The notes beneath the pieces are model-generated. The model made no database searches and was not told where the DNA came from. It worked only from the letters and a program-made list of their open reading frames with translations. The position numbers and the translations under genes are program-made. A DNA stretch of 64,000 bases from Bacillus alkalicellulosilyticus (GTDB lineage: Bacteria; Bacillota; Bacilli; Bacillales; Bacillaceae_F), in the NCBI RefSeq assembly GCF_002019795.1, contig NZ_KV917381.1, positions 3,256,068 through 3,320,067 of the forward strand, read 5' to 3'. Numbering within the stretch: position 1 is the stretch's first letter; the number at the start of each line of letters is the position of its first letter. Of this stretch, positions 1 through 7,646 are shown one piece after another.

Positions 1-143
1 ACTTCTATGGCAGGTTCATCATCGTATGTTTCTTCTATCTCAATTTCTTCTTCTGAAGGACTCGAAAAATCAAATGTAAACTCAGCCATAATAAATAGTA
101 GAAATAAGGCAACGACGAATATACCGCATCCTAGACGTTTCAT
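1..143 (-). CDS. N-terminus of a membrane-anchored acidic protein (partial, YlbC-like position)
   Basis: Only the first 47 codons lie in the window; the rest continues beyond base 1. The protein starts with one hydrophobic segment (residues about 5-21) that could be a membrane anchor or uncleaved signal, followed by a very acidic stretch rich in Glu and Asp. A good ribosome site (GAGAGGAG) precedes the ATG at 143. Downstream of a YlbB-like CBS gene, B. subtilis has ylbC, a membrane-anchored CAP-domain protein, so that identity is plausible by position only. No catalytic domain is visible in the part seen. Confidence 0.6.
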   Translation of the reverse strand, partial: MKRLGCGIFVVALFLLFIMAEFTFDFSSPSEEEIEIEETYDDEPAIE

Positions 144-293
144 ATGATGCTCCTCTCCCTTTTTGTTTATATCTCTTTCTATATAGCTCTTAACGATTCC
201 TGCTATAAACTACGCATACGACAATCTTAGAAGAACTTCGCCGTTTTCTCCTAAAAAATAAGCGATAAACTAGAGGGCACTGAAAAAGTTAAC

Positions 294-330
294 AAAAAGA
301 TGAACCATCCAGTTAAAAACCAGATGGCTC
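294..330 (-). terminator. Rho-independent terminator after the CBS gene
   Basis: Imperfect 11-bp stem (GAACCATC...GATGGCTC) about 20 nt past the stop of the CBS gene. On the minus strand it is followed by a short T run. Confidence 0.65.
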
Positions 331-349
331 ACCTTTATCTAAGTTCATC

Positions 350-778
350 CTAGTGATGCACTTCTTGACTTTCTGAAATTTCACTTAGGGCATACCCTGC
401 TTCATCTATAGTTCCACGGTGTACGGCTAAGTCTTTTAAAGCTACAATCCCGACAAGCTTGTTATTTTCAACTATTGGTAGACGACGAATTTGCTTGTCC
501 GCCATTAAATTTGCAGCATCATCAATTGACATATCTGGGGTTGCTGTAATTAGGTTATCGGTCATAATATCTGTTACTTGAGTAGAGTTTGGTCGTTTTT
601 CTGCCACTCCCCGAATTACGATATCACGGTCAGTTATCATACCAAGTAAACGCTCTTCTTCACAAATTGGAATCGCACCTACATTCAAATCCTTCATTTT
701 CACAGCAACTTCATATACATTATCTACTGGTGTACAAAACTCAACAGAAGTAGTCATTATATCGCGTAAATGTTCCAT
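350..778 (-). CDS. ylbB: CBS-domain pair protein (YlbB-like)
   Basis: A 142-residue protein made of two CBS domains (about 8-60 and 70-125), each carrying the G-x-I-T/V-x-x-D type motif (GMITDRD and GIVALKD). CBS pairs bind adenine nucleotides and usually act as regulatory modules; no enzymatic domain is attached, so the target is unknown. The start is supported by TAGGAGGA before the ATG. It lies between a LysM-CAP gene and a membrane-protein start, matching ylbB of the B. subtilis ctaG-ylbA-ylbB-ylbC order. The gene symbol rests on this synteny plus length and domain content. Confidence 0.85.
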   Translation of the reverse strand: MEHLRDIMTTSVEFCTPVDNVYEVAVKMKDLNVGAIPICEEERLLGMITDRDIVIRGVAEKRPNSTQVTDIMTDNLITATPDMSIDDAANLMADKQIRRLPIVENNKLVGIVALKDLAVHRGTIDEAGYALSEISESQEVHH

Positions 779-846
779 AATGTAAGTCCTCCTAAATAAA
801 TATCGTCGTACAAAGATAATATCCCCTTAAAGGTCTTTAACCATTC

Positions 847-1473
847 TTAAGGTCTGATAAACATTTGAGTCCAATAGTGGCGACCACTTCCACCTTGGGC
901 ATACCCGACTCCAATGTGAGTCGTATCTCTACTTAAGATATTTCGACGATGTCCTTCACTATTCATCCATGCTCGAACTACCTGTTCTGGTGTTGTTTGT
1001 CCCATAGCAATGTTTTCAGATGCACTTCGATAAGAAATACCAAAATCTCGAATCATATCAAATGGCGAACCATATGTTGGTGATTGATGAGCAAAATAAT
1101 TACGGTCTCTCATATCTGCCGACTTAAATCTTGCCACACGTGAAAGCTGCCAATTTGGCGTTAGTGCAGGTAATCCGTATTTTGCACGTTCTTGATTTGT
1201 TAGCTGGATTACTTGATGCTCTATTCGTTTCACAGCATCAAACAATGGAATAGTAAGCCGTTGCCCTGGATAAATCAAGTTAGGATTCGGGATATGTGGA
1301 TTTGCTTCAATAATTTCGCTTAATCCTACTTCATATCTTACTGATATTTTCCACATCGTATCCCCAGGTTGCACAGTATGTGTTGTCGTATCTTGGGCAA
1401 AACTATGTGTAGGAATAGCAAATAACAAAAAAGCCATACTAGCAACAATTACCCATTTGAAAAGTCCTTTCAC
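847..1473 (-). CDS. Secreted LysM-CAP (SCP-like) protein
   Basis: A 208-residue exported protein with a signal peptide (about 1-26, ending SFAQD), one LysM domain (about 31-76, HTVQPGDTMWKIS) and a C-terminal CAP domain (about 85-206). CAP landmarks visible are NQERAKYGLPAL, the His in YFAHQSP, SENIA and GHRRNIL. LysM binds peptidoglycan glycan chains, so the protein should sit in the wall. The architecture matches Bacillus YkwD/SafA-neighbour proteins, some linked to sporulation or germination; the biochemical role of bacterial CAP domains is unsettled. The start is GTG at 1473, preceded by AAAGGGGGA. Confidence 0.85.
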   Translation of the reverse strand: MKGLFKWVIVASMAFLLFAIPTHSFAQDTTTHTVQPGDTMWKISVRYEVGLSEIIEANPHIPNPNLIYPGQRLTIPLFDAVKRIEHQVIQLTNQERAKYGLPALTPNWQLSRVARFKSADMRDRNYFAHQSPTYGSPFDMIRDFGISYRSASENIAMGQTTPEQVVRAWMNSEGHRRNILSRDTTHIGVGYAQGGSGRHYWTQMFIRP

Positions 1474-1635
1474 TATGAATCCCCCTTTATATGATTTTTA
1501 TCTCACAACTTAGTGTGACCAAAATAGGAGGATTTCTTTCATAAAACTTTCTACATTATTCGTTGCATCTTAGTTCGTTTCATACTATCATTAGTAAGTA
1601 AAGTAATTGTTCGATTTGTTCTAGGAGGGAATATT

Positions 1636-1992
1636 ATGAAATTTGAAGATAGTGGTATTGGTCAACAAGAGGTTAAATTTTCAAAGCTACAATATGCAGC
1701 TGAATCAATTGGCCTTGTTCATGCCGGTCAATGGGATTATGAGCGAGTCACTTTTGATTATAAAATAGCTAGTAATGAAGAAAACGTTACATATTATTTA
1801 CGAGTCCATGGCTATGCGATTGAAGGAGAAATTCCTTCACCTGATGCAAAAGTTAAATTGCTTGACCCTATTTTAGGGAAGCATTATTATCCACATGGTG
1901 TTGAGTATGAGGATGAAAATTTCTCAAAAAGTCTTGTGGATAAGTGTAAAAACAAATTAAAGCAGTTTAAAGAAAAATTAGGACAAGAATAA
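1636..1992 (+). CDS. ylbA: YugN-like family protein (YlbA position)
   Basis: A 118-residue soluble protein of the YugN-like family, which is restricted to Bacilli and has no known function. It shows the family layout: an N-terminal MKFEDSGI start, a central YERVTFDYK strand region and a C-terminal basic helix. CTAGGAGGG lies 6-7 nt before the ATG. In B. subtilis the YugN-type paralogue ylbA sits directly beside ylbB, as here, so ylbA is the likely orthologue. It is convergent with the lipoprotein gene at 2026 and shares its terminator. Confidence 0.75.
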   Translation: MKFEDSGIGQQEVKFSKLQYAAESIGLVHAGQWDYERVTFDYKIASNEENVTYYLRVHGYAIEGEIPSPDAKVKLLDPILGKHYYPHGVEYEDENFSKSLVDKCKNKLKQFKEKLGQE

Positions 1993-2001
1993 ATACTAAC
2001 C

Positions 2002-2028
2002 AAAAAAAAGCCACTCGGCTTTTTTTTA
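2002..2028. terminator. Bidirectional terminator between convergent genes
   Basis: AAAAAAAAGCC-actc-GGCTTTTTTTT: a short GC stem extended by A/T pairs that gives a T run on either strand. It lies between the stop codons of the YugN-like gene and the lipoprotein gene. Confidence 0.8.
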
Positions 2029-2481
2029 TTGTTCATTTTTAATGATTGTTACAATTCGATAAGAGTCTTGATAAGGTAATAATACATAGGAAATATCGAG
2101 TGGGATTGTTTCAATTTGACCAAATTTATCTTCTGTTTCTTCTATTTCATTGACATGTGCATAATACTCATTATGTTCATTTATTTTTACATCCAAAACA
2201 GTTTGTTCGACTAGAGTTAACCGCTTGTTGTTTTGCAGGTCCGAGACATACCTACGCACAAGATGATAAAATGTTGTGTTGGCAACCAAATACGGTTCCA
2301 CATCATTAAACCTTCCACCATTTACTGCATCTACCAATTGTTCTTTATACTCTTTTATAAATAAACTGACATCTTCTACTTCTTGCTCAGATACATCCGA
2401 TAATTCCCCTATATCATCTCCACAACCTGTTAAGACAAGGGTGGAAAGTAAAAAAACGATTGCCCAATTTTTTATCTTCAT
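2026..2481 (-). CDS. Small lipoprotein with NTF2-like C-terminal region
   Basis: A 151-residue lipoprotein: a type II signal peptide with lipobox LTGC (Cys at residue 20) and an acidic spacer. A roughly 110-residue domain follows, starting with helix-rich FIKEYKEQLVDAVN and ending in beta strands. That part resembles the NTF2-like domain found at the C-terminus of TcaA-type Firmicutes proteins; this is pattern recognition, not a search. It would be anchored to the outer face of the membrane. CAAAGGAG precedes the ATG. No enzymatic motif is visible. Confidence 0.75.
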   Translation of the reverse strand: MKIKNWAIVFLLSTLVLTGCGDDIGELSDVSEQEVEDVSLFIKEYKEQLVDAVNGGRFNDVEPYLVANTTFYHLVRRYVSDLQNNKRLTLVEQTVLDVKINEHNEYYAHVNEIEETEDKFGQIETIPLDISYVLLPYQDSYRIVTIIKNEQ

Positions 2482-2563
2482 TTTCAGTACTCCTTTGTCT
2501 AAAGTCTACTTTATAGAGTACTGTATATGAAGAGAAACTTCAACTTTCGACAAGCACATTCAA

Positions 2564-2911
2564 TTAATCTTCAAAATGAATGGCCTCTACTACGACATCA
2601 ATTGTTTCAATAGTAAACCCAGTGATTTCTTCTATTTCCGTTTTCACAGCATTTTGAATGGTTATCGTCATATTCGGAATACACTGTCCGTATAAATAAG
2701 ATAGCTTTATTTTTAAGGAAATGTTTGTGTCCTCGACCGAAACATGGATTCCTCTCTTATAATTTTTTTGAAGTGCTGCTGTCATTCTGTCCTTTAACAT
2801 CGGTACTAATTTAACTGAAGGTGAAAAGCTGTTCACAACGTGTTCTGTTAAATCTAACACAACTTTTTCCTCAATATACAACTGACCATCTTGTAATCGA
2901 TTTGTAAGCAA
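2564..2911 (-). CDS. Asp23/Gls24-family envelope protein
   Basis: A 115-residue protein with the Asp23/Gls24 fold signature: a central amphipathic helix region (VVNSFSPSVKLVPMLKDRM) followed by alternating strands ending in a V-x-V-x-I C-terminus (IDVVVEAIHF). Family members are abundant cytosolic, often membrane-associated proteins linked to cell-envelope stress. The proposed start is TTG at 2911, with GGGAG 9 nt upstream; no in-frame ATG lies nearby. It is a single gene, divergent from the permease gene at 3052. Confidence 0.65.
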   Translation of the reverse strand: MLTNRLQDGQLYIEEKVVLDLTEHVVNSFSPSVKLVPMLKDRMTAALQKNYKRGIHVSVEDTNISLKIKLSYLYGQCIPNMTITIQNAVKTEIEEITGFTIETIDVVVEAIHFED

Positions 2912-3051
2912 TGTGTTTCTCTCCCTTCTGTTTGACTAAGTAATTAAAGATTGGACAATTCATTGAAAACATGGGTAAACTCTGTTAATCTTCTTCCTAA
3001 CGTACTATAATATGATATAGAGAGGTTTTTTGCGTAGAGAGGAGTTTGAAA

Positions 3052-4110
3052 TTGGCACAATACTTTACTAAAAAGGTAGTTATCACCGTACTTACGATCA
3101 TACTTATTATCATATTAGGTTATTACATTTTACCGGTATCTTTGCCACTACTGTTTGCATTTTTTAGTGCACTTATCCTATCACCAGCAGTTTCACTGTT
3201 ACAGGATAAATTAAAACTAAAACGCAATCTTGCTGTTATGATTGTATTTACTCTATTTGTATTCTCGATTGGGCTGGGTGGTTACTTTATTATTACAAAA
3301 GCTGTTACCCAAGGAGTACAACTAGTAGAAAATTTACCTACTTATATAAATGATATTAATAGAGCTTGGCTAGATTTCCAAAGAAATCTTGAAGATCAAT
3401 ATGAAGATTTACCGCCTGACTTAGTTTTTGAAATTAATACTCAAGTCACTCATTATTTAACAACCTTACGCCAAGATATCGGAAACCGTAATTTAATAAA
3501 TGATATAACATCGCTTATCACCAAAATACCTGCTTATTTAGTTACATTTATCGTATATTTAATAGCATTGTTTCTGTTTATGCTTGAACTTCCTAGACTA
3601 AAGACTAAGTTATATTCTTACTTCTCAGTGAAGACGGCTGATCGCGTCAATTTTATGGTGTCACGGTTATCCTATGTTATCTCTGGATTTATAAAAGCTC
3701 AGTTTTTAGTGAGCATTGTCATTTTTGTTGTCTCACTCATTGGCTTATTAATTATTGCTCCTGAAGTGGCATTACTAATGGCATTTATTATTTGGATTAT
3801 AGACTTTATACCAATCATTGGATCTATAGCCATCCTTGGTCCTTGGGCTTTGTTTCACCTTTTCACTGGCGATGTTGCCTTAGGGACACAGCTTTTAATT
3901 CTTGCCGGAGTATTGCTTGTCATTCGTCGTACAGTTGAACCAAAAGTAATGGGTCAACACATTGGACTCTCTCCACTCGCCACGCTAATAGCAATGTACT
4001 TAGGTTTAATGCTGTTTGGTGTCATTGGGTTTATCATTGGCCCACTTATTGTGATTGCGTTCACTTCAGCTAAAGAAGCTGGCATTATTAAATTTAGTTT
4101 TAAAATTTAA
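3052..4110 (+). CDS. AI-2E family transporter (YtvI-like)
   Basis: A polytopic protein of about 352 residues with the AI-2E transporter layout: two N-terminal membrane helices, a soluble segment (about 85-155), then five or six helices including the family-typical block around WIIDFIPIIGS and a C-terminal EPKVMGQHIGLSPLATL. Family members are proposed exporters of small molecules or Na+(Li+)/H+ antiporters. YtvI of B. subtilis is the closest match by length and is sporulation-associated. TTG at 3052 is preferred over TTG at 3046 because the AGAGGAG ends only one base before the latter. Confidence 0.75.
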   Translation: MAQYFTKKVVITVLTIILIIILGYYILPVSLPLLFAFFSALILSPAVSLLQDKLKLKRNLAVMIVFTLFVFSIGLGGYFIITKAVTQGVQLVENLPTYINDINRAWLDFQRNLEDQYEDLPPDLVFEINTQVTHYLTTLRQDIGNRNLINDITSLITKIPAYLVTFIVYLIALFLFMLELPRLKTKLYSYFSVKTADRVNFMVSRLSYVISGFIKAQFLVSIVIFVVSLIGLLIIAPEVALLMAFIIWIIDFIPIIGSIAILGPWALFHLFTGDVALGTQLLILAGVLLVIRRTVEPKVMGQHIGLSPLATLIAMYLGLMLFGVIGFIIGPLIVIAFTSAKEAGIIKFSFKI

Positions 4111-4133
4111 CTGTTCTTACTACTACAATGATA

Positions 4134-4176
4134 GGGTATCCAAAGGTAAAACCAGACCTTCTGGATACCCTTTTTA
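4134..4176 (+). terminator. Rho-independent terminator of the AI-2E gene
   Basis: Strong stem GGGTATCCA / TGGATACCC, extended by AGGT/ACCT, followed by TTTTT. It ends about 15 nt before the next start codon, so the acetyltransferase needs its own promoter or readthrough. Confidence 0.85.
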
Positions 4177-4190
4177 AAGGGGTGATTTCT

Positions 4191-4622
4191 ATGAACATTC
4201 GTCGTGCGACCGAAATGGATTATGAGCCTCTAGCAAAACTTATGATTACGCTAGGTTACCCTACTACAAAAGAAGAAATGAGAACGAGGCTCCACAAAAT
4301 TAGCAAACATCATGACTATGAAACATTTGTTGCAGAAGAAGGAACACATGTTATTGGTATGGTTGGAATCTGCCTTCAATTGTCCTATGAAACAAATCAT
4401 ACGTATGTACGAATCATTAGTATGGTTGTTGAGGAAAATTGCCGAAAGCAAGGTGTAGGAAAAAAACTACTTGAGGTAGTTCAAGGGTGGGCCAAAGAGC
4501 GTGGATCATCAGCTATTGTATTAAACAGTGGCAATCGTACTGAACGGCAGAGTGCTCATGCTTTTTATCAAAAACTCGGATTTATTGGAAAAAGCACTGG
4601 CTATTATAAGTTAATTTATTAG
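4191..4622 (+). CDS. GNAT family N-acetyltransferase
   Basis: A 143-residue single-domain GNAT enzyme. The acetyl-CoA pyrophosphate-binding loop is visible as EENCRKQGVGKKLLE (R/Q-x-x-G-x-G), followed by the C-terminal AHAFYQKLGF motif typical of the fold. The substrate cannot be inferred. The start at 4191 is chosen because AAAGGGGTGA lies 6 nt upstream; a longer reading frame from 4128 would translate through the terminator stem of the preceding gene. Confidence 0.85.
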   Translation: MNIRRATEMDYEPLAKLMITLGYPTTKEEMRTRLHKISKHHDYETFVAEEGTHVIGMVGICLQLSYETNHTYVRIISMVVEENCRKQGVGKKLLEVVQGWAKERGSSAIVLNSGNRTERQSAHAFYQKLGFIGKSTGYYKLIY

Positions 4623-4673
4623 TAGGCAAACTCTTATTGCTTTACAAATGGAAAAAGCAGGCTCTGTAACGCT

Positions 4674-4697
4674 GCCTTCCCTTTGTAAGGCTTTTTG
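4674..4697 (+). terminator. Terminator after the GNAT gene
   Basis: GCCTT-ccctttgt-AAGGC followed by TTTTTG, about 50 nt after the stop codon. Confidence 0.65.
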
Positions 4698-4766
4698 TTT
4701 TGCAAAAGCACTTTAACGCTCGCGTTTCATATACTAAGTGTAAGCTCAGTAAAGGTGTGATTATAT

Positions 4767-6224
4767 ATGGCCATTATTACTGGAAAACAGTATATAAATC
4801 GAATAGATGATTTACAAAATGAGGTTTGGATTGAGGGAGAACGAGTAGAAGGAAAGCTCTCCTTACATCCCGCCTTTCGAGGGATTTTAAAGAGCAAGGG
4901 TTTATTGTATGACATGCAGCATGACCCTTCTGCACAATCAGTTTTAACAAGAACCGATAACGAATGTGATGAACTCATTAATTTTTCCTTTAAACAACCA
5001 GTAACAATGGAAGACTTACAAAAAAGAAAAGAAGCCATTCAACTTTGGGCAAGAAAAAGTGGTGGCACCATCGGACGATCTCCGGATTATATTAATACAG
5101 CTATTATGACATTGGCTACATCTCACACGTATTTTGATGAACCATATGCTACTTCAATTAAAACCATTTATAATGAATCAAAAAAAAAGGACTTATCTTT
5201 CACTCATACATTTATTAATCCACAAGCAAATCGCTCTCCCCATTATTTCGAATCTCTTCAAGAACAAACAAAAGAACAAATCATTGCTGCAAAAATAATA
5301 GAAAAGAAAGAACAAGGAATTGTGATTCATGGAGCTAGGCTACTTGCTACACAAGGTGGAATGACAGATGAGATATTAGTATTGCCCGTAGGTGGAGATA
5401 CATTAGATGACAATTATATTTATGCTTTCGCAATCCCCTCAAATACCCCAGGTTTACGCTTTTTATGTCGTGAACCATATGCTAGTCAAGCAACTAGTTC
5501 GTATGACCATCCTTTTACGTACCAATTTGACGAGATTGATTCTGTTGTCGTTTTCGATCATGTGTTAGTTCCTTGGGAGCGTGTTTTTATTTATCAACAA
5601 AAAGATATAGTTCGTAGGCTATCAATTGATACTAACTTAACTGAAATGTTGCTTTTCCAAGCTATCTCTAGACAAGTCGTAAAAACAGAATTCTTACTAG
5701 GAATTTGCGAATCCATAGCAACAACGATTTCAGTCCATGAATACCAACATGTCCAGGATAAAATCAGTGAAGTAATCACTACCTTTGAAATCATGAAATC
5801 ATTGTTAGAATCATCGATAAATGGGGCTGCACCAAACCGTTTTGGTACGATGGTTCCTGCTAGAAATCCATTAATGGTTGCATCTACGTACTATCAAAAA
5901 ACATATCCTCGCCTAATTGAAATACTTCATCTTCTTGGAGCTAGTGGTTTAATTGCACTGCCAACAGAAAATGATTTTTCTTCTTCGATTGGAGCTGATT
6001 TACACCAATATTTACAAGCTAAAAATGCAAAAGCAAAAGAACGTGTCCAATTATTCCGCTTAGCATGGGATTTAACGATGAGTCCTTTTGGGTCAAGACA
6101 AACTCAATACGAACGTTTTTTCTTCGGAGATCCAATTCGACAATCCTCATATTTATACCAAGCGTATGACAAAAGCTTCTTTATAAAACAGATCAAAGAA
6201 TTTCTAAAAAATTGTACCACATAA
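4767..6224 (+). CDS. 4-hydroxyphenylacetate 3-hydroxylase-type FADH2-dependent monooxygenase (HpaB/YoaI family)
   Basis: A 485-residue protein matching the HpaB family in length and layout: N-terminal GKQYINRIDD, a middle domain with IGRSPDYIN, the flavin-site region HTFINPQANRS, and a C-terminal acyl-CoA-dehydrogenase-like helical domain. Members use reduced FAD supplied by a separate flavin reductase to ortho-hydroxylate phenols; B. subtilis YoaI is a close relative. No HpaC-type reductase gene is next to it, so reduced flavin must come from elsewhere. It stands alone between the acetyltransferase and the cta block, a non-syntenic insertion compared with B. subtilis. The true substrate is uncertain. 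Confidence 0.85.
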   Translation: MAIITGKQYINRIDDLQNEVWIEGERVEGKLSLHPAFRGILKSKGLLYDMQHDPSAQSVLTRTDNECDELINFSFKQPVTMEDLQKRKEAIQLWARKSGGTIGRSPDYINTAIMTLATSHTYFDEPYATSIKTIYNESKKKDLSFTHTFINPQANRSPHYFESLQEQTKEQIIAAKIIEKKEQGIVIHGARLLATQGGMTDEILVLPVGGDTLDDNYIYAFAIPSNTPGLRFLCREPYASQATSSYDHPFTYQFDEIDSVVVFDHVLVPWERVFIYQQKDIVRRLSIDTNLTEMLLFQAISRQVVKTEFLLGICESIATTISVHEYQHVQDKISEVITTFEIMKSLLESSINGAAPNRFGTMVPARNPLMVASTYYQKTYPRLIEILHLLGASGLIALPTENDFSSSIGADLHQYLQAKNAKAKERVQLFRLAWDLTMSPFGSRQTQYERFFFGDPIRQSSYLYQAYDKSFFIKQIKEFLKNCTT

Positions 6225-6293
6225 TCACCTTTAGAAGCATGTATAGGATAATAGACAAACTAACGTGGAGTTCTTCTTACTTTATTCAAAAAA

Positions 6294-6338
6294 AAGAGCA
6301 TTTGGCCTTAAAGTACCGACCAACTGCTCTTATTTTTA
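6294..6338. terminator. Bidirectional terminator between hpaB-like and ctaM genes
   Basis: AAGAGCA...TGG / CCA...TGCTCTT stem with A-rich and T-rich flanks, placed between two convergent stop codons. Confidence 0.7.
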
Positions 6339-6878
6339 ATAATAAGGGGAAATCATAATATAAACCAATACCCCTGTAAAACTTACATAAAGCCAAATTG
6401 GCATTGTCCATCTAGCGATCTTACGATGACGTGCATTCTCCATATTCCATGCTCTAGCTACAGCTGTTAATGCTAAAGGTACGATAACAGCAGCTAGTAC
6501 AATATGTGTTATCAACACAAAATAATAAATTGAACGTAAAAAACCATCCCCTCCGTACGTCGTTGCAGGAGCAAGTAAGTGATGCGCTATATACGTCACT
6601 AAGAAGAAAGTAGTAGTAATGAATGCCGAATAGATAAATCGTTTATGCCAAGTTATATTTTTCTTAATAATTGATATTAAGGCTAATACAAGGAATATAA
6701 ACGTAAACGTATTAAAAATTGCATTCATCATTGGTAATATTCTTATATTAAATAAGTCAAACCCTTCCACCGGAGGCATACCAGCTAGTACTGCTACAAT
6801 ACCATTTATAATAACCGTAAGAATGATTATAATCGGCTTATAATTTCGCTTTTTGTGATTATCAACAGTTTGTTCCAT
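6336..6878 (-). CDS. ctaM: DUF420 membrane protein, cytochrome oxidase assembly factor CtaM/YozB
   Basis: A 180-residue protein with about five membrane helices and conserved histidines in membrane context (TWHKRF, YIAHHLLAP, LITHIVLA, ARHRKIARW), the hallmark of the DUF420 family. YozB/CtaM of this family is needed for maturation of heme A-containing oxidases in Bacillus and Staphylococcus, probably at the CuB site. Its position downstream of ctaCDEF supports that role; in B. subtilis this place is held by ctaG, and yozB is elsewhere. GGAGAATGGAGTGA precedes the ATG. About 420 bp of repeat-rich DNA separates it from ctaF, so it may be transcribed separately. Confidence 0.85.
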   Translation of the reverse strand: MEQTVDNHKKRNYKPIIIILTVIINGIVAVLAGMPPVEGFDLFNIRILPMMNAIFNTFTFIFLVLALISIIKKNITWHKRFIYSAFITTTFFLVTYIAHHLLAPATTYGGDGFLRSIYYFVLITHIVLAAVIVPLALTAVARAWNMENARHRKIARWTMPIWLYVSFTGVLVYIMISPYY

Positions 6879-7000
6879 GATCTCACTCCATTCTCCTAAA
6901 AATCAAACAACTTATATTATACACAAGTTCACTCCAATATAATATTACAATCCAATGAACAATAAGAAAAACCGCGTAGCGGTGTTTTCTTATAAGCAAG

Positions 7001-7085
7001 GAGCGAAGCCACTGCCCTTTTTTTAAAAGTGATTTAATAAGTGTCTTTCTTATTAAATTACGCGCAGTGAGCGAAGCCACCGCCC
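7001..7085. repeat. Dispersed intergenic repeat, copy A
   Basis: Layout: GAGCGAAGCCACTGCCC, then a 13-bp imperfect palindrome (GTGATTTAATAAG 7029-7041 / CTTATTAAATTAC 7049-7061), then GCGCAGTGAGCGAAGCC and CCGCCC. The same layout recurs at 44301, 55119 and, shorter, at 55290. A small hairpin (GAAAACCGC/GCGGTGTTTTC) at about 6966-6990 leads into it. It has no coding potential. Confidence 0.8.
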
Positions 7086-7172
7086 TCTTCGAATAATCCT
7101 TACATTTTTCCTGAAAACAACAGGGGCTGGGATAGAACTTGCTAAAACATATGCACTGGCTTTACTCGCCAC

Positions 7173-7209
7173 AAAGCCCGTTGTGAGAAACCCACTCACA
7201 ACGGGCTTT
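7173..7209. repeat. Perfect 15-bp hairpin
   Basis: AAAGCCCGTTGTGAG (7173-7187) and its exact reverse complement (7195-7209) with a 7-nt loop. There is no strong T run. It lies downstream of the cta operon, between repeat copy A and the next hairpin. Confidence 0.85.
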
Positions 7210-7239
7210 AAAAGATAGTGACGGTTTCGCTCATAGCTT

Positions 7240-7286
7240 AGAGGGTGTGACAAAAGGTTAAAAAACAACCTTTTGTCACACCCTCT
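7240..7286 (-). terminator. Perfect 20-bp hairpin at the end of ctaF
   Basis: AGAGGGTGTGACAAAAGGTT (7240-7259) pairs perfectly with 7267-7286 around a 7-nt A-rich loop. It lies 12 nt after the ctaF stop, so it probably ends or stabilises the ctaBCDEF transcript, although the T run after the stem is missing. Related hairpins occur at 44570, 47776 and 55436. Confidence 0.7.
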
Positions 7287-7297
7287 GTAATCTTATA

Positions 7298-7642
7298 TTA
7301 ATACTTTGTTACACCTAGTAGTAACATCAAAGCTGCAATCGCAATCACTGCGATAACCATACCTGATACCATAAAAGTGTTAACCCATCCATGGTCCTTA
7401 TCCTTCATATGCATGAAGAATAATAACTGTAGGAAAAGTTGAATCACAGCTAGAATCAAGATAAAAGGTATAGCAAATGTAACCGGAATTAAATCACTTG
7501 CTACTGCAACGAATGCAAGAATCGTTAAGAAAATCATCAGGGCAAAAGAGATAACCTGTTTCTTTTGCTCTGCATTTGTCTTTCTTTTTTCTTCTTCTGA
7601 CATTGCACTTTTAGAAAACGGTTGACTTAAATTATCTCCCAT
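7298..7642 (-). CDS. ctaF: Cytochrome caa3 oxidase subunit IV
   Basis: A 114-residue protein with three membrane helices (about 28-47, 53-75 and 88-112), including the family-typical LQLLFFMHMKD loop. It is the small fourth subunit that stabilises the heme-copper oxidase core. It begins 4 nt after the ctaE stop, and its ribosome site (AGGAGGTTA) overlaps the end of ctaE, indicating coupled translation in the ctaBCDEF operon. Length and position match Bacillus CtaF. Confidence 0.9.
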   Translation of the reverse strand: MGDNLSQPFSKSAMSEEEKRKTNAEQKKQVISFALMIFLTILAFVAVASDLIPVTFAIPFILILAVIQLFLQLLFFMHMKDKDHGWVNTFMVSGMVIAVIAIAALMLLLGVTKY

Positions 7643-7646
7643 ATGA

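Noticed and set aside
7053..7268. Minus-strand ORFs of 65-71 codons between ctaM and ctaF (also 44241-44435)
   Set aside because: They run through the dispersed repeat and the perfect hairpins, and similar peptides arise at each repeat copy because the repeat lacks stops in one frame. There is no ribosome site.
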